From Kribbella catacumbae DSM 19601 (GTDB taxonomy: Bacteria > Actinomycetota > Actinomycetes > Propionibacteriales > Kribbellaceae): DNA of 64,000 nucleotides. The position numbers and the translations under genes were made by a program. The notes beneath the pieces are model-generated. The model worked only from the letters and a program-made list of their open reading frames with translations. It made no database searches and was not told the DNA's origin. The stretch lies in the NCBI RefSeq assembly GCF_000372465.1, contig NZ_AQUZ01000009.1, forward strand, positions 62,001 through 126,000. Direction: 5' to 3'. Shown piece by piece: positions 43,360 through 51,464 of this stretch. Every line of letters starts with the position of its first letter. The stretch's first letter is position 1.

Positions 43360-44242
43360 AGAATCCGACCTGCACGGCAACGTCTTCAACTGGGACTACT
43401 TCAAGAACGCGGAGTACGACGACACCGCGCACAACGACATCGGCCTGGCCAAGATCTCCACCCTGGTCGACGCGGTCCGCAGCCAGATCGCGGCGGACCG
43501 GCGGGCGCCCAAGCCGCTGATGCTCGACGCCGGCGACACCATCCAGGGCACGCCGCTGGCCTACTACTTCGCCAAGATCCAGCCCATCACGGGCGGCCAC
43601 CTGCATCCGATGGCCGCGGCGATGAACGAGATCGGGTACGACGCCGCCGCGCTCGGCAACCACGAGTTCAACTACGGCCTCGACCGGGCGGCCGCGATCC
43701 CCGCGGGTGAGGTCTCGGTTCGCGACGTCGCCGGGCTCTACATCTTCGACAACACGCTGATCGCGGTCACGATGACCGGTGCTCAGGTGAAGGACTACCT
43801 CGAGTTCTCCGCGCGGTACTTCAAGCAGGTCAGCGGCCCGGGCCCGTTCCCGTCGGACCAGGTGACGAACGCCCCGACGCCGACCGCGCCGAGCGGTACG
43901 CCGGACTACAACTACGACATCATGGGTGGCCTGGCCAAGCCGATGGCGTACAAGATCGACATCGCCAAGCCGGCCGGCTCGCGGATCACCGACCTCCAGT
44001 GCGGCGGTGTGCCGGTGACTGCCGACCAGCAGTTCGTTGTCGCGGTCAACAACTACCGGCAGTCCGGCGGCGGCAACTTCCCGCATGTCAAGACCGCGCC
44101 GGTCGTCTACAACCGCCAGGTCGAGATCCACCAGCTGATGATCGACTACGTCACCACCACCGGCGAGGTGAACCCGAACACCTTCCACGCCACCGACTGG
44201 TCCCTGACCGCCAACGGCGCCCCCGTGGTGATCAACCCTTGA
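43360..44242 (+). pseudogene. Remnant of a 2',3'-cyclic-nucleotide phosphodiesterase/5'-nucleotidase gene
   Basis: The frame reads like the start of a CpdB/UshA-type metallophosphatase (DLHGNVFNWDYFKNAEYDDT, MLDAGDTIQGTPLAYYF, LGNHEFNYG). It then jumps at about 43688 directly into the C-terminal domain (AAAIPAGEVSVRDVAGLYIF, NNYRQSGGGNFP, VNPNTFHATDWSL). The second half of the metal-binding domain, with the GH-x-H residues, is missing, and there is no signal peptide, start codon or ribosome site. A 5' truncation and a large in-frame internal deletion make it non-functional. Confidence 0.85.
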
Positions 44243-44258
44243 GGTAAGAGGCAGACTC

Positions 44259-44292
44259 TTGACGACGGAAAGGCTAAGTGATTTAGTCACTT
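44259..44292 (+). promoter_or_regulatory. GntR promoter with overlapping operator
   Basis: TTGACG (44259-44264) and TTAGTC (44283-44288) are 18 bp apart. The inverted repeat AAGTGA-TTTAG-TCACTT (44276-44292) covers the -10 box, and the GTG start follows at 44294, so the message may be leaderless and self-repressed. Confidence 0.6.
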
Positions 44293-44293
44293 C

Positions 44294-44989
44294 GTGACTT
44301 ACTCAACGGTGGGCGTGACGCCGAGCCTGTCGGACCGGCTGACCGAGGCGATCCTCGGCATCATCCGGGACGCCGGCCTCGGCCCTGGGGACGCGATCCC
44401 GTCGGCACGGGAGCTGGCGAAACGCTTCGAGCTGACCACTCCGACGATCCGCGAGGCCCTCCGCAAGCTGGAGGCCACCGGCGCCGTCGAATTCCGTCAC
44501 GGCTCAGGCACTTACGTAGGCCCGACGATCAACAACGTCGTCCTCGCCAACCCGCACCGCCCACCGATCACCAAAGAGTCGGTCCTGCAGTTGATCGGCG
44601 CACGCCTGGTGATCGAGCCTGCGGTAGCGCGCGAGGCAGCCGTCTCGCGTCAGCCGGAGAACCTCGAGCGACTGGAAGCCGCCGTCACCAACGCGCTCAC
44701 CCCGCCCGGCGGGCCGGCCTTCGCGTTGAACTTCCATGTGGAGCTGGCAGCAGCCTCCGGCAATCCGCTCGTCGAGGAGTTGCTCGCGTCGCTGCTGAAG
44801 GTGCGCGTCCGTGAGCAGCAACAGATCCGCCAGTTGTACGACAACCGCAACCGCGACCACGAGGAGCACCGAGCGATCGTCGACGCGGTCCGGGCCGGCG
44901 ATGCGGCCGCGGCTGAGCGGCTGACTCGGGAGCATCTTGAGCATATTCAGCGCGCCATCGAGGCTGCTGACTTCCCGGAGTTGCCATGA
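44294..44989 (+). CDS. GntR/FadR-family transcriptional regulator
   Basis: A 231-residue repressor. The N-terminal winged helix is typical (LTEAILGIIRDAGLGPGDAI then PSARELAKRFELTTPTIREALRKLEATGAV). The C-terminal FCD domain has EPAVAREAA, NFHVELAAASGNPLVEELL and the metal- or acid-binding HEEHRAIVDAVRAGD. It overlaps the creatininase gene by 4 bp and a palindrome covers its own promoter, so it probably governs the creatininase-esterase-transporter cluster. Confidence 0.92.
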   Translation: MTYSTVGVTPSLSDRLTEAILGIIRDAGLGPGDAIPSARELAKRFELTTPTIREALRKLEATGAVEFRHGSGTYVGPTINNVVLANPHRPPITKESVLQLIGARLVIEPAVAREAAVSRQPENLERLEAAVTNALTPPGGPAFALNFHVELAAASGNPLVEELLASLLKVRVREQQQIRQLYDNRNRDHEEHRAIVDAVRAGDAAAAERLTREHLEHIQRAIEAADFPELP

Positions 44990-45744
44990 GCAACAAGTTG
45001 GCGGAGATGACCACCGACCAAGCGCGGGATGCCGTCCGGCTGGCGCCGTTGGTGATCATTCCGGTCGGCGCCCAGGAGCAGCACGGCGGTGGGATGGCGA
45101 TGTCCACCGACACCGTCCGCGCGACCGGCGTCGCCGACTTGGTAGCCGGCCGGCTCGACGGCCGTGCGGTGATCGCCCCGCCGGTCAACTACGGCGTATC
45201 GCCACACCACCTGGCCTTTGCCGGCACCATGACGTTGTCCCCAGCAACCTTCCAGTCCGTACTGCGTGAGCTGATCGCCAGCCTGCACCGGCACGGCTGG
45301 AACCAGTTCCTCGTCATCACCGGCCACGGCGGCAACAACCCCGCGCTCTCGGTACTGGCCCAGGAGTACGTCCTGCAACCCGATCTCACCTTCGCGTGGA
45401 CACCCATCACGCCCTTGGTCTCCGACCTGATCGCCGCCATGGAGGTCAGCCAGGTGCACGGCCACGCAGGCGAGGCCGAGACCGCCCAGATGCTCTACCT
45501 CGCGCCCGAGCTTGTCCAGGCCGACCTCCTGGAGCCCGGCGCCACTCAGCTAGACGAACTGACTCCGAAAGCCCGGCTGTCCCGGCAGGCCCAAGGTCCA
45601 CGCCTGTCCGTCGGGTTCGACACGTATCACAAGCGTGGCGTCCTGGGTGATCCCCGACGTGCCACTGCCGAGGACGGCCGGCTCCTGGTCGAGACCGCCG
45701 CAGACCGCATTGCTGCCTTCGCCGACGAGTTGCTCACGGCCTGA
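44986..45744 (+). CDS. Creatininase-family amidohydrolase
   Basis: A 252-residue metal-dependent amidohydrolase. Conserved metal and active-site residues are in VIIPVGAQEQHGGGMAMSTD, GVSPHHLAFAGTMTLS, ITGHGGNN and VHGHAGEAETAQML. Members act on creatinine, 3-oxo-lactams or formamides; which applies is not visible. It is co-translated with the GntR regulator. With the AbgT transporter two genes on, an amide or p-aminobenzoyl-glutamate-like compound could be the substrate. Confidence 0.9.
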   Translation: MSNKLAEMTTDQARDAVRLAPLVIIPVGAQEQHGGGMAMSTDTVRATGVADLVAGRLDGRAVIAPPVNYGVSPHHLAFAGTMTLSPATFQSVLRELIASLHRHGWNQFLVITGHGGNNPALSVLAQEYVLQPDLTFAWTPITPLVSDLIAAMEVSQVHGHAGEAETAQMLYLAPELVQADLLEPGATQLDELTPKARLSRQAQGPRLSVGFDTYHKRGVLGDPRRATAEDGRLLVETAADRIAAFADELLTA

Positions 45745-45847
45745 CCTCGCGGTACCCCGCACCACTTCACCTTTCACTGGATCGCCCGATGCGTTCCAGG
45801 CGCGTGCCTGCCCGCCTGCAGGCCGCCGGCCCGAGGAGGCACCCCTG

Positions 45848-46801
45848 ATGAACCTCACCCGCCCGAAAACACTGCTCGCCGCAGGCCTGGCCGCGGCCGG
45901 CCTGGTGACCGCCGTAGCCAGCTCCCCGTTGCTCCCGGCAACGGCCGCGCCCAGCCAGCAGGTCTCCCGCAGTACAGGTTGTCAGAAGCAATCAACTCAA
46001 CCGGCTGGCACCAGCGCCGACTACCAGTTGGTCAGCGGCGGAATCACCCGGACTTACCGGCTGCACCTGCCGACCGGGTACCGCGCGCAATCGGCGTACC
46101 CGCTGATCGTCGTGTACCACGGTCGGGGCAAGACCGGGGCGTTCACCGAGGCCTTCTCGGATCTCTCCAAGCTGAACGCGATCGTTGCCTACCCCAACGG
46201 TGTACTCGGTGACGAGGCCAAGCAGGCCTGGCAAGGCGCGCCGTACTCGGCCAAGGGTGTCGACGACGTGAAGTTCACCGCCGACCTGCTGAACACGCTG
46301 GAGGCGGGCTTCTGCGTCGACCGGAACGCCGTGTACGCGACCGGCAAGTCCAATGGCGCCGGGTTCACCGGCATCCTGGCCTGCGTGATGGCCGACCGGT
46401 TCGCCGCGATCGCTCCCGTCGCCGGCGCGTTCTACCAGCAGGGCAAGCGATGCGAGCCGAGCCGGCCGATCCCTGTGCTCGACATCCACGGCACCGGCGA
46501 CACCACCATCCCGTACGACGGCGATGGCGAGCGCGACCTTCCGAGCGTGCAGACGTGGGTCCGCGACTGGTCCGTGCGGAACCAGTGCTCGACGGAGCCG
46601 CGGACGAGTCAGCTCGGCGACGACACGCTGATCACCACCTACAAGGGTTGCGAAGCGGACGTAGTACACGTCGCTGTTACCGACGGCGGCCACTCGTGGC
46701 CCGGGTCCGACGCGTCCTCGGGGCCTGGTTATGTGACCCAGACCTTCGAGGCGCATGAGCTGATCGGTGCCTTCTTCAAGTCGCACAAGTTGAGGAACTG
46801 A
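45848..46801 (+). CDS. Secreted esterase, PHB depolymerase/feruloyl esterase type
   Basis: A 317-residue exported alpha/beta hydrolase of the LpqC/polyhydroxybutyrate-depolymerase group. The signal peptide is TLLAAGLAAAGLVTAVASSP, and QVSRSTGCQKQ begins the mature part. The oxyanion region is YPLIVVYHGRG, the nucleophile is in ATGKSNGAGF, the Asp in LDIHGTGDTTIPY and the His in GGHSWPG. Four or more cysteines suggest disulfides. GAGGAGG precedes the ATG. It is next to the AbgT transporter gene, 1 bp away. Confidence 0.88.
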   Translation: MNLTRPKTLLAAGLAAAGLVTAVASSPLLPATAAPSQQVSRSTGCQKQSTQPAGTSADYQLVSGGITRTYRLHLPTGYRAQSAYPLIVVYHGRGKTGAFTEAFSDLSKLNAIVAYPNGVLGDEAKQAWQGAPYSAKGVDDVKFTADLLNTLEAGFCVDRNAVYATGKSNGAGFTGILACVMADRFAAIAPVAGAFYQQGKRCEPSRPIPVLDIHGTGDTTIPYDGDGERDLPSVQTWVRDWSVRNQCSTEPRTSQLGDDTLITTYKGCEADVVHVAVTDGGHSWPGSDASSGPGYVTQTFEAHELIGAFFKSHKLRN

Positions 46802-46802
46802 G

Positions 46803-48338
46803 ATGACCACGACCGCTACCGATCCGAAGGAGCTGCCACGCCTGGTCCGGGCGATGGCCGTGATCGAGCGGGCCGGCAACGCCCTGCCGCACCCGTTCTG
46901 GCTGTTCTGGATCCTGTCCGCGATCCTCGCCGTGGTGAGCGCGATCCTCGCGGCGCTGGACGTGTCGGTGGTCTCGCCGAAGGACGGCAAGACCGTCGCG
47001 GTGCAGAACCTGCTGTCCGGCGAGGGCCTGCAGATGGCCGTCTCGACCGCGGTCTCGAACTTCGCCGAGTTCCCGCCGATGGCCACCATCGTCGTGGTGA
47101 TCATGGGTGTCGCGCTGGCCGAGCGGACCGGGTTCCTGCAGTCGCTGATGAAGGTCAGCGTCTCCCGGGTGCCGACCTCGATGGTGGTCTTCGCGGTCGC
47201 GTTCGCCGGCACGATGGCGCACGTCGCCTCCGCGGCGGCGTACATCATCCTGGTACCGCTCGGCGGGCTCGCCTTCCGCGCGGTCGGCCGGTCGCCGATC
47301 CTCGGCATCGTGGTCGCCTACACGGCGATCGCCTCCGGGTACGACGCCAGCCCGATCCCGACGCCGAACGACGCGATCTTCGCCGGCATCACCGAGGCCG
47401 CGGCCAAGACGGTCGACCCGGACGCGTCGATCTCGCCGCTGTCGAACTGGTTCTTCAACATCGCCTCGTCGGTACTGCTCGCGCTCGTCATCACGCTCGT
47501 CACCCGGTTGGTACTGAGCAAGCGCGACGACCTGGAAGCGGATCCGGACGCGCCTGGTGACGATCCGGACGCGCTGCGGCTGTCCGCCCGCGAGCGGACC
47601 GGGTTGCTGCGGGCAACGATCGTGTTCGGGCTGGCGGCGGTGGCGGTCGTCGCCGTACTGGTCCCGCACGACTCGCCGCTGCGGGGTGAGAACGGCAGCA
47701 TCGTCGACTCGCCGTTCCTGGACGGGATCGCGATGGTCGTCGCCGTACTCTTCGGGCTGGTCGGGATCACCTACGGCGTCACGGTCGGGGCGATCGAGAA
47801 GGCCGCCGAGGTGACGAAGCTGATGGCGGAGGGAATCAAGCAGATGGCGCCGGTGCTGGTGCTGTTCTTCGCGATCGCCCAGTTCCTCGCCTACTTCAGC
47901 TGGAGCCGTATCGGCGACCTGCTGTCGGCCGAATCAGCCCGCTGGCTGGGCGATCTGGGCGCGCCGACGGTAGTGATCTTCCTTGGCATCCTGGTGTTGC
48001 TGACGCTGATCAACATCCTCGTCACCAGCGGCTCGGCGATGTGGTCGCTGACGGCACCGATCCTGGTCCCGATGATGCTGCTGCTGAACGTCCCGGCCGA
48101 AACCACCCAGGCGCTGTTCCGGATCGCCGACTCGGGCTCGACCGCCATCACCCCCATGAGCCCGTACTTCGTGATGGCACTCGGCTTCCTCCAGCGCTAC
48201 CGCAAAGACGCCGGCGTAGGCACCCTGGCGTCGTACACGATCCCACTGGCCATCTCGATGACGATCGCCTGGACCCTCCTCTTCCTGGCCTGGTGGGCCC
48301 TAGGCATCCCCCTCGGCCCCGGAGCCCCAGTCCGCTAG
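46803..48338 (+). CDS. AbgT-family transporter
   Basis: A 511-residue membrane protein with about eleven to thirteen helices, of the family that includes E. coli AbgT (p-aminobenzoyl-glutamate uptake) and MtrF (sulfonamide efflux). Matching stretches are ERAGNALPHPFWLFWILS, PPMATIVVVIMGVALAERTG, GYDASPIPTPNDAIFAGI and NILVTSGSAMWSLTAPILVP, then SGSTAITPMSPYF. It starts 1 bp after the esterase stop and is the last gene of the GntR-led cluster. Confidence 0.92.
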   Translation: MTTTATDPKELPRLVRAMAVIERAGNALPHPFWLFWILSAILAVVSAILAALDVSVVSPKDGKTVAVQNLLSGEGLQMAVSTAVSNFAEFPPMATIVVVIMGVALAERTGFLQSLMKVSVSRVPTSMVVFAVAFAGTMAHVASAAAYIILVPLGGLAFRAVGRSPILGIVVAYTAIASGYDASPIPTPNDAIFAGITEAAAKTVDPDASISPLSNWFFNIASSVLLALVITLVTRLVLSKRDDLEADPDAPGDDPDALRLSARERTGLLRATIVFGLAAVAVVAVLVPHDSPLRGENGSIVDSPFLDGIAMVVAVLFGLVGITYGVTVGAIEKAAEVTKLMAEGIKQMAPVLVLFFAIAQFLAYFSWSRIGDLLSAESARWLGDLGAPTVVIFLGILVLLTLINILVTSGSAMWSLTAPILVPMMLLLNVPAETTQALFRIADSGSTAITPMSPYFVMALGFLQRYRKDAGVGTLASYTIPLAISMTIAWTLLFLAWWALGIPLGPGAPVR

Positions 48339-48357
48339 TGGCGACCGGAGGTGCGGG

Positions 48358-48936
48358 CTAGGTGAGCGTCACGCCCGCAGTGCGTAGGTCTGTGATGGCC
48401 TGTTCCGTGCTCCCCGGTGCGACGCCGGCCGTCAGGCCCGTCAGGACCGTAGTACCGAAGCCCTCTCGATGTGCGTCCATGGCGGTTGCCTTGACGCAGT
48501 AGTCCGTGGCGATGCCGCAGACGTCTACCTGGGTGACGCCCTTGTCGCGGAGCCAGTCGGCCAGGGGTTTGCCGTTGTCGTGGCATTTGCCTTCGAAGCC
48601 GGAGTACGCCGCGGCGTACTCGCCCTTGTCGAAGATCGCGTCGAACGGCTGCGGGTCGAGGTTCGGGTGGAAACCGACGCCGTCGGTGCCGGCGACGCAG
48701 TGTCGCGGCCAGGAGTTGACGAAGTCGGGCGTGTCGGAGAAGTGGTCACCCGGGTCGATATGGTGATCCCGGGTCGCGATGACATAGGTGTAGTCCTTCT
48801 CGCCCGGCTCGGCCTCGTACCACCGGTGCAGCAGTTCGCCGATCCGGAAGGCGACGTCCGCACCGCCACTGACCGCCAGACTTCCGCCCTCGCAGAAGTC
48901 GTTCTGCACATCGACCACGATCAGCGCCCGGGTCAT
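48358..48936 (-). CDS. pncA: Nicotinamidase/pyrazinamidase
   Basis: A 192-residue enzyme converting nicotinamide to nicotinate for NAD salvage. The triad is present: Asp9 in LIVVDVQNDF, Lys in IFDKGEYAAAYSGF and Cys in GIATDYCVKAT. The metal-binding group is in TRDHHIDPGDH. The ATG at 48936 follows GAAGGAG. It lies alone, convergent with the AbgT gene. Confidence 0.95.
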   Translation of the reverse strand: MTRALIVVDVQNDFCEGGSLAVSGGADVAFRIGELLHRWYEAEPGEKDYTYVIATRDHHIDPGDHFSDTPDFVNSWPRHCVAGTDGVGFHPNLDPQPFDAIFDKGEYAAAYSGFEGKCHDNGKPLADWLRDKGVTQVDVCGIATDYCVKATAMDAHREGFGTTVLTGLTAGVAPGSTEQAITDLRTAGVTLT

Positions 48937-49021
48937 CACAACACTCCTTCTGGGTGTCCTTGACCCCACGGTACAAGCCCGGGCCGCCGTCAGCGGTGAT
49001 TCCAGGGCGGTCAGCCCAGAT

Positions 49022-49801
49022 CTACGCCATAGTCATGGTGCCGCCGTTCACCCGGACGATCTCGCCCTGGGTGGCGGTGGTCCGGGCCGAGCAGAGGAAG
49101 ACGATGGCCGCGGCCACGTCGGCGGCCTCGGGCAGGCGGCGAGCGGTGAACTGCTGGGTGAGTTGAGCCAGTACGTCGGCCGGGATCACCCGGTGCTTGC
49201 CGTTCTCGAGTGTGATTCCAGGCATCATGATGTTGACCAGTACGCCGTCCTGGCCGAGGTCGTGTTGCAGGCTCGCGATCATCCCGTGCAGCCCGGCCTT
49301 CGCGGCGCCGTACGCCCAGGATCCGGCCATGCCGCGCTCGGTCAGGTCGGTCGACAGCAGCACCAGGCGCCCCTGATCCGACTCGCGCAGGGCCGGCGCG
49401 GCCTGCTGGACCAGGTGGAAGTTGCCCTCCAGATTGGCGCGCAACACCGGCAGCCACTGGTCCGGTTTGGCGTCCTCGATCCGGGTCGGCCGGTCGCGGA
49501 AGTCGCCGCTACCCCAATGGACCGCGTTGCCCACCAGAACGTCGAGGCCGCCGAACCTCTCGACCGTCCCGCCGACAGCGGCGGCCACCGACTCCGGAGC
49601 CGCCAGATCCATCGGTACTGCGAACGCCTCGCCTCCCGCCGATGTGATCTCCGCCGCTACTTCGGCGGCAGCGTCCGGACGCGAGTGGTACGTGATCGCC
49701 ACTCGCGCACCCTCTCGTGCGAACCCCAGCGCGGTCTCCCGTCCGATCCCGGACGATGCCCCGGTCACCAGTACTCGTTTGCCCTGCAATCCCAACTCCA
49801 C
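49022..49801 (-). CDS. Short-chain dehydrogenase/reductase
   Basis: A 259-residue SDR starting with GTG (MELGLQGKRVLVTGASSGIG). The nucleotide loop is TGASSGIG and the catalytic pair is in YGAAKAG; the usual NNAG reads GNAVHW, a departure at a structural position. It ends with a classical FLCSARTTATQGEIVRVNGG. AGGAG precedes the start. Three palindromic boxes stand directly upstream, so expression is tightly regulated, but the regulator is not adjacent. Confidence 0.88.
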   Translation of the reverse strand: MELGLQGKRVLVTGASSGIGRETALGFAREGARVAITYHSRPDAAAEVAAEITSAGGEAFAVPMDLAAPESVAAAVGGTVERFGGLDVLVGNAVHWGSGDFRDRPTRIEDAKPDQWLPVLRANLEGNFHLVQQAAPALRESDQGRLVLLSTDLTERGMAGSWAYGAAKAGLHGMIASLQHDLGQDGVLVNIMMPGITLENGKHRVIPADVLAQLTQQFTARRLPEAADVAAAIVFLCSARTTATQGEIVRVNGGTMTMA

Positions 49802-49820
49802 AACGCTTCTCCTCGCGGTA

Positions 49821-49865
49821 GAGTCGACTCATTAGCCGACTAAGCAAAAGAACTTAGCCGACTAA
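49821..49865. promoter_or_regulatory. Repeated operator boxes upstream of SDR
   Basis: TTAGCCGACTAA occurs exactly at 49832-49843 and again at 49854-49865, 22 bp apart, each a near-palindrome. GAGTCGACTC (49821-49830) is a perfect palindrome beside them. This is the pattern of a TetR- or MarR-type operator with two sites on one face of the helix. Confidence 0.6.
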
Positions 49866-49914
49866 TAACCATCGCGCAACCCGGCCCGACACGCGGCCGC
49901 TGATGCCGATCAAG

Positions 49915-49933
49915 GAAGGGGAGGCTAACCTAA
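49915..49933. promoter_or_regulatory. Degenerate iron box
   Basis: The 19-mer ending GGCTAACCTAA matches the DmdR/IdeR consensus TTAGGTTAGGCTAACCTAA at 15 positions, with the right half intact. It lies 84 bp before the stronger box. Confidence 0.5.
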
Positions 49934-50016
49934 ATCGGCAGCCTTATAGCACCTTTCCCCACCGCGTGAGCTTTCCCCGGTGGGATGTGGCCCCGCGGGT
50001 GGTTTGCCGAAATTAT

Positions 50017-50035
50017 TTAGGTTAGCCTCACCTAA
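50017..50035. promoter_or_regulatory. Iron box (DmdR/IdeR type)
   Basis: TTAGGTTAGCCTCACCTAA matches the actinobacterial DtxR-family consensus at 17 of 19 positions. It ends 24 bp before the hydroxylase start, over the probable promoter, so the siderophore locus should be shut off by iron. Confidence 0.8.
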
Positions 50036-50059
50036 CCAAGGGCGATGGAAAGGACTGGC

Positions 50060-51412
50060 ATGGTCGGGTTGGCGGCACAGGCGGGACATCCGGTGTACGA
50101 CGTGATCGGGGTCGGGTTCGGTCCGTCGAACCTGGCCCTGGCGATCGCGGCCGGTGAACGCGGCAAGGCGGCGCCCCGGGCGCTGTTCCTGGAGCGGCAG
50201 GCCCGGTTCGGCTGGCACCGCGGGATGCTGATCGAGGACGCGACCATGCAGGTGTCGTTCCTCAAGGACCTGGTGACGCTGCGGAACCCGGCCAGCGAGT
50301 TCAGCTTCCTCACCTACCTGCACCAGAACGGCCGGTTGATCGACTTCATCAACCACAAGACGCTGTTCCCGCTGCGGATCGAGTTCCACGACTACCTCGA
50401 GTGGGCCGCGAGCAAGGTCTCCGACGTGGTCCGTTACGACCGCGAGGTCCAGGCTGTCCGCCCGGTCCGCACGGACGGCGTGATCGACGCCTTCGACGTG
50501 ACCTCGGCCGGCCAGAACGGTACGTCGGTCGACCGGACCCGCAACCTGGTGCTGGGCGTCGGCCTCAAGCCGCATCTGCCGGCCGGCATCAGCAGGTCGG
50601 ACCGGGTCTGGCACAACCAGGAGCTGCTCACCCGGGTCCGCGAACTCGACGGCCGGACGCCGGGCCGGTTCGTCGTCGTCGGTGCGGGGCAGAGCGCTGC
50701 CGAGGTGACCGCCTTCCTGCACGAGACGTTCCCGCAGTCCGAGGTGTGCGCGGTGTTCTCGCGGTTCGGCTACAGCCCCGCCGACGACAGCCCGTTCGCC
50801 AACCGCGTGTTCGACCCGGAGGCCGTCGACGAGTTCTACTCCGCCCCCGAAGACGTCAAGCGGATGGTGCTCGACTACCACGGCAACACCAACTACTCCG
50901 TGGTCGACGCCGAGCTGATCGAAGACCTGTACGGCCGGCTGTATCGCGAGCGTGTACTCGGCGCCGAACGGCTGCGGACCTTCAACGTGTCCCGTGTCGT
51001 CGACGTGGTCGACACAGACGAGGACGCCGCCGTCACGATCGAGTCGCTCAGCACGGGCCAGAAGACCCAACTGTCGGCAGACGTAGTCGTGTACTGCACC
51101 GGCTACCGGCCGGCGGATCCGGTGGCGCTGCTCGGCGAGATGGGTGAGCTCTGCCGCCGGGACCAGGACGGACGGGTCAAGATCGGCCGGGACTACCGGG
51201 TGCAGACCACTGGTGAGCTGCAGGCAGGGATCTACCTGCAGGGCGGTGGCACGGAGCACAGCCACGGCCTCGCGTCGTCACTGCTGTCGAATACGGCCAT
51301 CCGGGCCGGCGAGATCGTCGACTCGATCGCTGCCGCCGCAGCTCGGTCAACCGGCGATATAGCCGATGTCGAGGAGCCGTCCGCAGTACCGGACTTTGCC
51401 GGCTCGCACTGA
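50060..51412 (+). CDS. L-ornithine/L-lysine N-monooxygenase
   Basis: A 450-residue flavin enzyme that hydroxylates the side-chain amine of ornithine or lysine, the first step toward hydroxamate siderophores. It shows the FAD loop YDVIGVGFGPSNLALAIA, MQVSFLKDLVTLRNPASEFSF, the NADPH loop FVVVGAGQSAAEVTAFL, CAVFSRFGYSPADDSPFANRVF and the family C-terminal YCTGYRPADP. The ATG at 50060 is used because AAAGGA sits 5 bases upstream; the ATG at 50045 is an alternative. Length and the NPASEFSF stretch resemble ornithine hydroxylases. It leads the NRPS genes and is iron-boxed. Confidence 0.92.
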   Translation: MVGLAAQAGHPVYDVIGVGFGPSNLALAIAAGERGKAAPRALFLERQARFGWHRGMLIEDATMQVSFLKDLVTLRNPASEFSFLTYLHQNGRLIDFINHKTLFPLRIEFHDYLEWAASKVSDVVRYDREVQAVRPVRTDGVIDAFDVTSAGQNGTSVDRTRNLVLGVGLKPHLPAGISRSDRVWHNQELLTRVRELDGRTPGRFVVVGAGQSAAEVTAFLHETFPQSEVCAVFSRFGYSPADDSPFANRVFDPEAVDEFYSAPEDVKRMVLDYHGNTNYSVVDAELIEDLYGRLYRERVLGAERLRTFNVSRVVDVVDTDEDAAVTIESLSTGQKTQLSADVVVYCTGYRPADPVALLGEMGELCRRDQDGRVKIGRDYRVQTTGELQAGIYLQGGGTEHSHGLASSLLSNTAIRAGEIVDSIAAAAARSTGDIADVEEPSAVPDFAGSH

Positions 51413-51464
51413 AGCCTTGTCGCGTACTCCGCCCGATCCCTTGAAGTAGAGGTGTGACCCCGCC

